64,000 bases of DNA from Coffea arabica (taxonomy: Eukaryota; Streptophyta; Magnoliopsida; Gentianales; Rubiaceae). The stretch covers positions 4,776,501 through 4,840,500 of the forward strand of contig NC_092317.1 of the NCBI RefSeq assembly GCF_036785885.1, written 5' to 3'. Every line of letters begins with the position of its first letter. The first letter of the stretch is position 1. Below the pieces are notes generated by a model. The model searched no databases. It was not told where the DNA came from and saw only the letters and a list, made by a program, of their open reading frames with translations. Both the position numbers and the translations under genes were made by a program. This document shows, one piece after another, positions 59,501-64,000 of the stretch.

Positions 59501-61410
59501 AAGACACCCCATGCAATATTTCAGAAAGCAAATTAAGGGACTGATTGATATTTACTGCTTTTGATTGGCTAGATATTTCATGTAAAATTGTCGGTTCATC
59601 AGCATTTGAGTAGCTTTAGTTTATATCCTTCCGCATGAAAAACTATTAACTTGCTAGCCAAAGCCTCGTTGTTTCTTGATGTAACATTTCTTGAAGGGTG
59701 CACAATGCACAATTGTAGAATGGTGATTTGATGGGAGTTTGCCTTAAAATGCATTCGGACCATGTTGGTTGATATCAATGAAAAGCTCAATTCTGGCAAT
59801 CATCAGAGCTGCCTACTCATCATAGGGTCATAGGCTTTGTTTTATTGGAATTTGAAAGTGTCAACTATTCTTTTGCTTGATATTCAACACACACATTTAG
59901 GGTGAGAGGGGGGAAGAAATGAGCCTCCCGATGGGAAGGACTGAGAACATATTAAAACTCTGATCAAGGTTTCTTCCGTTGAAATCCGTGATCTGAAATA
60001 GGATGTTGAAGTGACTCAGAATTTTGAATAGAGAGAATTTCTGCTTTGCAGTTACATTTGTGGAATATAAAATGATTTTTCAACATTCCGTTCATAAATA
60101 CACGGAACACAGAATATTCAAGCACTCTTTTCTTTCGTTTTTTTTTTTTGTTTTTGGTTATCTTTTTGTGTACGATTAATTGTCATCTCATCGGAGAAAC
60201 GAAAGGGATGGGATAGGTAATATTTTATTACGATGTAGAACAATCATATTCATGATGCTGAACAGTTGAAGACTCAATTTTTTTTAAAATGAGAATCATT
60301 TCTAAGGTATCTTCCACTCTTGGTTGTGCTGTTGCTTAAAAAACTAATTTCTATTGGATCTATTTTCTTGAGTTTTGTACCACCAAAAACAAAAAGGAAA
60401 GATTTCTGGTTTTCACATGAAAATCTTGTAGAACTTTGATGAAGATAATGGACGAATAAGATCAGATTCATCTGGACTTGAAAGAAGAAAGGCAACAAGC
60501 TAGATGACAAAGATATTCTATATTTTAATTATGTATTTCCTGTCAATGGTCTAACATGTACGACCGTATCTACTTTTTCACATCTTCTTCCAAAGAACGA
60601 CCTTGTCTACTTGAAAAGGGACCCAATCATATGGACGCAGCTCCCAAATCATCAGTTAAAAAGAATAGTTCCACAATTTTTAAAAAAAAAAATTTACAAG
60701 GTGGCTGGATGAATTATTTAACGCAATTTTGCTTGCAAATAATTTGCTGTATAAATTGAAGTTTCCTAATTGTGTCTTTAGCCCTTGTTGTTTTGTTGGC
60801 ATTTCTTGATAAAATGATATGTAGATGTTTTTTATACATACTTGATTGGATAATCTCGCTTGGCGAAAGCAAATCAGCCATTTCTTCAAATTGATGTCAT
60901 ATTTTCCATATTCAACGTTTGATTAGGCTTCTTTGAATGTTACTTAATTACATCAACAAAATTAGCAAATAACATTCTTTAATCATTGTCACCATTACCA
61001 CCTCAAAACTGCAAAACGATGTGCTTTGAAGTAGTATGTGTAAACAATTTGTGTTAAATTCATGTAATGATACATCATCTATACTGCCCTCACCCTCCCA
61101 CATGGAAATTCATGCAAGAAGAGTGGAAAAGGGCATCAATGTATGGACCTAAACTTGATATGTAAATGTCATATCAAGCAAAAATCTTCTTTCCTTCTCT
61201 TTTGTTGCCCTTTCCTTTCAAGCTTAATTACCTATGGAAAAAGAGAAAAGAAAAGAAATGGGATTTGAAATCCTTAGTGAAACTAAACCATAAAAAAGAA
61301 GGACAGGTTAAAATTCTGGCAAAAATAAGTTGCCTTTCGGGGAGCAATCCATGCCTTTACATCAGTAGGAGTCCATTTCAACAACATGATTGTCCTTTTT
61401 CCTCTCTTTT

Positions 61411-61430
61411 TCTCTCTCTCTCTCTCTCTC
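61411..61430. repeat. CT microsatellite
   Basis: About ten CT units. Confidence 0.75.
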
Positions 61431-62819
61431 TAAATCTCATGTCATCCTTGTTTCTTCATAAGCTTCGACACGAGCCCAGAAGGACGAATGGCTCAAAATG
61501 AAAGATGAAACTGGAAAAAGATAGGAGAAGGGTGAGACTGAAAGAGGATCGATGCTGGATGCATGAGATTCTCCTGCATATTTTTCCTTTGTACCTTTTG
61601 CCACTCCTAACTAAACTAGCACCTTGAAATGAGGGATTATGCTTTTTCTTCAAACCTCAATTCTTTTTGCCACCAGTCATGACCCTTATTTCATTGTTGA
61701 CGCGTGGGATTACTAATAGTTTGCATCAAGATTTTTAGATCTTTGATACTAAAGTTTACAAAAGAGGTACCGGGGGTTGGAATGGGTTTAGATTTTTTGT
61801 GATTATGTAACACAACGGACAAAATTGGTGAAATAGTAGTACTTTACAGGTAAAAAAAATGAAGTAAATCGATCCCTCTTATTTTCATTTAATTCATACA
61901 AGTAGATGCTCTCATTTCCAGTCATTTCTTCTGCTTCAAGAGTTAAATAAAGGTCAATCCAGTACACATCCCATTTTCCAATTATTTTTTGGTTCCCCGT
62001 TGTTCTTGCAGTTTTGCACAAATAACCTAGGAGGTAACTTGGTATTAGTTAAAATATTATTACGCCACTAATTTGTTTGAAAATCGCTGAAGCAGTACAT
62101 CAAGATTTTTTATTATGTCTTAACAACTTTAAGGACGAAATATTTACTCTCCTCGATAAGAATGAAAATTTACACTATCAGCTGTAGTTATCTAAGTGCT
62201 CGTATATATAAGCTAAATCTATAGCAGCAGAATGTTTAAAACAGAATGGTTTGTAAGGACTTAAATATGGAGAGGGTTGGGCTTTATGAGACTGAGATAT
62301 CTGAGACTGGTGCATCTAATGAGGTGAGAAGAACAGTAGAATGAGACAGAAGGGCACAGTAGCAAAGACAAAATGGAGATGGGAACAGGTGAGAATGAGA
62401 AAAGGCAAAGTATACGGAAAGAATGAGAGGAAAAATCAAAAGGGAATTTGAACAGGGAAGTGATGGTGCAATGGTAATTGACAGATTGAATTTATTGAGC
62501 TAGGCCACAGTGCCCCCTCCTGCTCTTGGAAAATGACAATACCTGGACAGCAAAACATACATAATAACCAGGCAACAAGTTCAGATCCCCCCTCCTCTGT
62601 AGTTAAAAGCCATCATGTGACCTGATCTACAATCTTCCATCCCGTTTATCATGAGGTCATCATTTTAGCTCCGGCCCTCCACACTCTCCTCAGTTCTCCC
62701 TCCTCCTCCTCTGTTAACTAAATCATTTACTACTATTATATTATATCAAGACCAAGAATGCCATATGCAACTCAAGGATTCCTCAGCCACTGTCAAGTAT
62801 GCTAGCATTGTACTAACCT

Positions 62820-62945
62820 GTACGTTGAGGTTGAGGTTTATGGTCATTCTGAAGGTGATTATGATCATAAACATGGAAAGACTACCATCGTGCTTGTGTT
62901 GAGATTGAGGTTTAAGGTCATTCTGAAAGTGATTATCATCATTCG
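62820..62945. repeat. Imperfect tandem duplication, about 70-bp period
   Basis: The unit TTGAGGTTTATGGTCATTCT then GAAGGTGATTATGATCAT is followed by TTGAGGTTTAAGGTCATTCT then GAAAGTGATTATCATCAT. The copies have a few differences, so the event is not recent. Confidence 0.7.
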
Positions 62946-64000
62946 TGAGAGCATAAATACACCAACAAACCTAATTTGCCATTTATTCAAAATTTGAGGG
63001 CATTAAATGTAGGTTCGTTATCATTTCAGTCCACCATACTATTTTAATTTATTCAAAATTTGAGGCAACGCAAAATGATAAAACATTCCCTTTTTTCCTA
63101 AACTTTAACTTTTATTTCGGTCTTTTAGGGTTAGTATATGTCCAAATCTATAAAACTCTACATTAGGGAATGAATCAAGTACGTACCACTAGGCCACCAT
63201 TCTGAGACGTACCATTCCTGAAGCTTTAAATGAATTGTTGGTTCTTGGCAGAAGATGCGGTTTATCATTTTTTTTTTTACACCGTTGTGGGACAGACAAG
63301 ACAAATAGCAGGGCCTTATACAGGTCTTAACTATCTTAGCTCATGCAAGACAAATTGAAGGCTTGGACGTGACAACTCTGTTATTCATAGAAATACACTC
63401 CTATTGTACCTACCAATTTTTTTTTTATTTTTTTATTTTTGGTGTTGGCAAAGGGGTTGTGCAAGTTACATTGTACTATAATAAATTGATCAATAGAAGT
63501 AATTTTCACGTATTACATTTTCTTCAGGATGATTATAAAATGATAATATATCTTTATATCTCTATGACTCTACTAAAGTACTAATTGACTTGATGCACTA
63601 CAAATTGTTACATCAGTTTATTGATATAAAAATTGCAGAAATCCATTGACATGTTATCTAAATAGTGGCGATTCTATGTGTATAGATTTTCCATCAATTT
63701 TGTTGCAATTTGTCCAACGATTAACTATCTTTTGGATCCATTAACTTCCGGTTATATTCATTTTCTTCGCCTACCCTTAATATCATTCATTACTTTTGGT
63801 CCATCCATCCAGCTTGCCATACATTTATTTACTTAATCTCACACACATACCGGTAAGCATTTTGGTATTAGGGTTCAGGCAGAAATTTTATTTTAAATTT
63901 GGAAGCATACAATTTTAAAGGTGAATAAGGTATCTATGGTTGAATTTGTTAGACATTACTTGTACTAGGTGCATGGTGAAATAAAAATAGTGCGCATGCT

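Larger units (their letters stand above)
59501..64000. other. Right-hand intergenic region, no gene recognised
   Basis: WOX1 3' sequence, then AT-rich DNA. A CT microsatellite lies at about 61411-61430, and an imperfect tandem duplication at 62820-62945 repeats TTGAGGTTTATGGTCATTCT and GAAGGTGATTATGATCAT. ATTTATTCAAAATTTGAGG also occurs twice (about 62981 and 63049). No open frame has recognisable similarity. Confidence 0.6.

Noticed and set aside
1-64000. CRISPR arrays, operons, rRNA or complete tRNA genes
   Set aside because: None seen. The window is plant nuclear DNA, and only tRNA-like B boxes of SINE type were found.

Overview
The window is nuclear DNA of a flowering plant. Intron-rich genes with GT-AG introns, plant-only families (Toc64, CAR, PIN, PEAMT, WOX) and many short AT-rich inverted-repeat transposons leave little doubt. 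A eudicot, probably an asterid, seems likely from the protein and repeat types, but the species cannot be fixed from this sequence alone. All gene models were built by hand by joining open segments at GT/AG sites and checking that every exon phase agrees. No transcript data were available.

Layout. (1) Positions 1-8,500, minus strand: a Toc64/OEP64 gene of the chloroplast outer envelope. Its last exon lies off the left edge. Intron 7 holds a 2.1-kb foldback structure made of Copia-type retrotransposon pieces. (2) 8,500-11,900: a repeat-rich spacer with a hAT-type element that has a perfect 8-bp target duplication, a MITE nested in it, and a Stowaway-type MITE. (3) 11,908-14,879, minus: a plant homologue of the HROB/MCM8IP homologous-recombination OB-fold protein. 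(4) 17,600-20,272, plus: a CAR-type single-C2-domain protein with an intron in its 5' leader. (5) 25,067-28,862, plus: a PIN1-type auxin efflux carrier, with a 280-bp near-perfect hairpin about 1.1 kb upstream. (6) 28,863-41,700: nearly 13 kb without a recognisable gene, holding MITEs, a Mutator-like element, a perfect 65-bp tandem duplication and a small SINE-like insert. (7) 41,734-46,601, plus: phosphoethanolamine N-methyltransferase, preceded by a 25-codon upstream ORF. (8) 47,028-49,748, minus: a plastid-type EamA/WAT1-related transporter, convergent with the previous gene. (9) 50,692-52,705, minus: beta-tubulin. (10) 57,337-59,500, plus: a WOX1/LAM1/STENOFOLIA-type homeobox gene. (11) 59,500-64,000: no gene seen.

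The genes are ordinary single-copy plant genes with independent promoters. They form no operon or recognisable biosynthetic cluster. PIN1 and WOX1 both act in leaf and organ development, but their co-location is probably chance. The most noteworthy signals are the PEAMT upstream ORF, the palindromic retroelement with 64-bp flanking repeats inside Toc64, the hairpin upstream of PIN1 and the plant HROB homologue. I found no convincing new multi-gene system.
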